From: Providencia sp. PROV188
GTDB lineage: Bacteria > Pseudomonadota > Gammaproteobacteria > Enterobacterales > Enterobacteriaceae
NCBI RefSeq assembly: GCF_027595165.1
Contig: NZ_CP097291.1
Span: 1,798,001 to 1,862,000, forward strand
Direction of reading: 5' to 3'
Length of the DNA: 64,000 bases
A program made the translations under genes and the position numbers. Below are positions 63,278-64,000 of the stretch, piece after piece. Each line of letters opens with the position of its first letter. Within the stretch, counting starts at the first letter, position 1. The notes below the pieces were generated by a model that was not told the origin of the DNA, did no database searches, and worked only from the letters and a program-made list of their open reading frames with translations.

Positions 63278-64000
63278 TTATCGTTTATCAATGACTAATA
63301 GCGTTTTACCACTTTGAGGATTGCACTCAAATGTGTTTGATGGGCAACGGATGACTTCAAATTCAAGTAACGCTGCATCAAGTATCATGAGTAACACCGG
63401 GTCACTCTTAAGCCGATTTTGTACTTCTATAGTGTCACCATCAGCGAAAACACGCATCCGGTCTAATTGGCTAAGGGGGCTATGATCTAAGATGAACTGT
63501 ATTGGAACGTCTGCCAGTTGAGCTAGTTGCTGTATTGGGATAAATGCACTGCCTATGCGGATCAGGTTGTCATGACGGTCTAGAAGTTCAAAGCGAGGCG
63601 TGAGTGCGCCACAAGGGCAGGCGCCTTTCACCCAACGCCCAAGATCACCAATGTCGTAGCGAGTGACCCGATGTCCATCTCGGTTGCGAGAAGTAAAAAG
63701 TAAACGACCGACTTCTCCTGATTTAACGGGAATATCACTGGTCATTTCGACTATCTCTAACCACTGAATATCAGCCATTAAATGAAATACACCGTCTTTG
63801 CTTGCCTTACAGGCATGGCCTAATGTACCAGCATCGGTGGAACCATAGAGCGCAGAGCGAATAGTTTGGATACGGAAGCTATGCCAAAAATCACGTTGGG
63901 CAGGGCTTATTGGCTCACCACCGGTCAATATTTTTTGAATGCCGCCATAGCGGCGCAATGGTACCGCTTGTTGCGTAAATAGCTGAGAAAGCGTGCTTGG
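63278..64000 (-). CDS. PaaK/LuxE-like adenylate-forming enzyme 2 (5' end outside window)
   Basis: The frame stays open to the right edge (PSTLSQLFTQQAVPLRRYGG...), so the gene starts beyond 64000; the TTG at 63958 is internal. Visible motifs: ILTGGEPISPAQRDFW, ALYGSTDAGTLGHAC, GRLLFTSRNRDGHRVTRYDI and GDLGRWVKGACPCGALTPRF, which fits the C-terminal domain of PaaK-like enzymes including their CxCG zinc-like segment. The N-terminal P-loop must lie outside. The following gene (68 bp away) encodes a second member, in tandem. Confidence 0.78.
   Translation of the reverse strand, partial: PSTLSQLFTQQAVPLRRYGGIQKILTGGEPISPAQRDFWHSFRIQTIRSALYGSTDAGTLGHACKASKDGVFHLMADIQWLEIVEMTSDIPVKSGEVGRLLFTSRNRDGHRVTRYDIGDLGRWVKGACPCGALTPRFELLDRHDNLIRIGSAFIPIQQLAQLADVPIQFILDHSPLSQLDRMRVFADGDTIEVQNRLKSDPVLLMILDAALLEFEVIRCPSNTFECNPQSGKTLLVIDKR

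Noticed and set aside
1..64000. Prophage, insertion sequence, integron, CRISPR array, tRNA or rRNA
   Set aside because: No integrase, transposase, capsid or Cas gene, no spaced repeats, and no tRNA-like or rRNA stretch were recognised by eye.

Overview
The window looks like a chromosomal segment of a low-GC member of the Enterobacterales, most likely Morganellaceae (Providencia-like). Many proteins are close to E. coli families (DdlA, YqfB, DcyD, YdeE, YqhD, YehL/M/P/Q, AlkB, YaiI, SelU, YjbD, Gss), but base composition is AT-rich and the order is not that of E. coli. I see no rRNA, tRNA, CRISPR array, integrase, transposase or phage genes. The taxon is inferred from protein resemblance and composition only.

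Layout. 1-5.7 kb: end of a TPR-like gene, an RND efflux operon and an EamA exporter. 5.7-22.4 kb: regulators beside exporters (MocR/EamA, LysR/LysE, LysR/EamA, LysR/MFS), with ddlA, two paralogous GNAT acetyltransferases around a secreted hydrolase, yqfB, and a dcyD plus NhaC-type transporter operon. 22.5-31.6 kb: an Ada protein whose N-terminal zinc cysteines are all replaced, an undescribed pair of overlapping small ORFs, a second MocR regulator, ydeE, yqhD, and a three-gene set (M24-type hydrolase, CecR-like TetR, multi-cluster Fe-S protein) behind a 30-bp palindrome. 31.6-37.1 kb: hydrolase, MFS/LysR pair, and a RidA / PLP ammonia-lyase / DauR-type regulator operon.

37.4-48.2 kb is the most striking block: five co-directional, tightly packed genes encoding a DUF4132/HEAT protein, a MoxR AAA+ ATPase, a DUF5682 protein, a VWA protein and a SWIM zinc-finger protein. 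It corresponds to the poorly understood yehI-yehL-yehM-yehP-yehQ group of E. coli. MoxR plus VWA suggests an ATP-driven remodelling or metal-chelatase-like machine; its substrate is unknown.

48.2-64 kb: a MarR/EamA pair with twin operators, alkB, a threonine-aldolase-like enzyme, a TetR/MFS pair with twin operators, yaiI, a LysE exporter, selU, yjbD, gss, a trimeric porin with an altered constriction-loop motif, a DUF4184 membrane protein, and, running off the right edge, a GNAT protein with two tandem PaaK/LuxE-like adenylate-forming enzymes.

Taken together the window is rich in export functions (one RND, three EamA, two LysE and four MFS systems), most paired with a divergent local regulator. 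Many start codons were moved from the longest possible start to the one with a good ribosome binding site; reasons are given in each entry.
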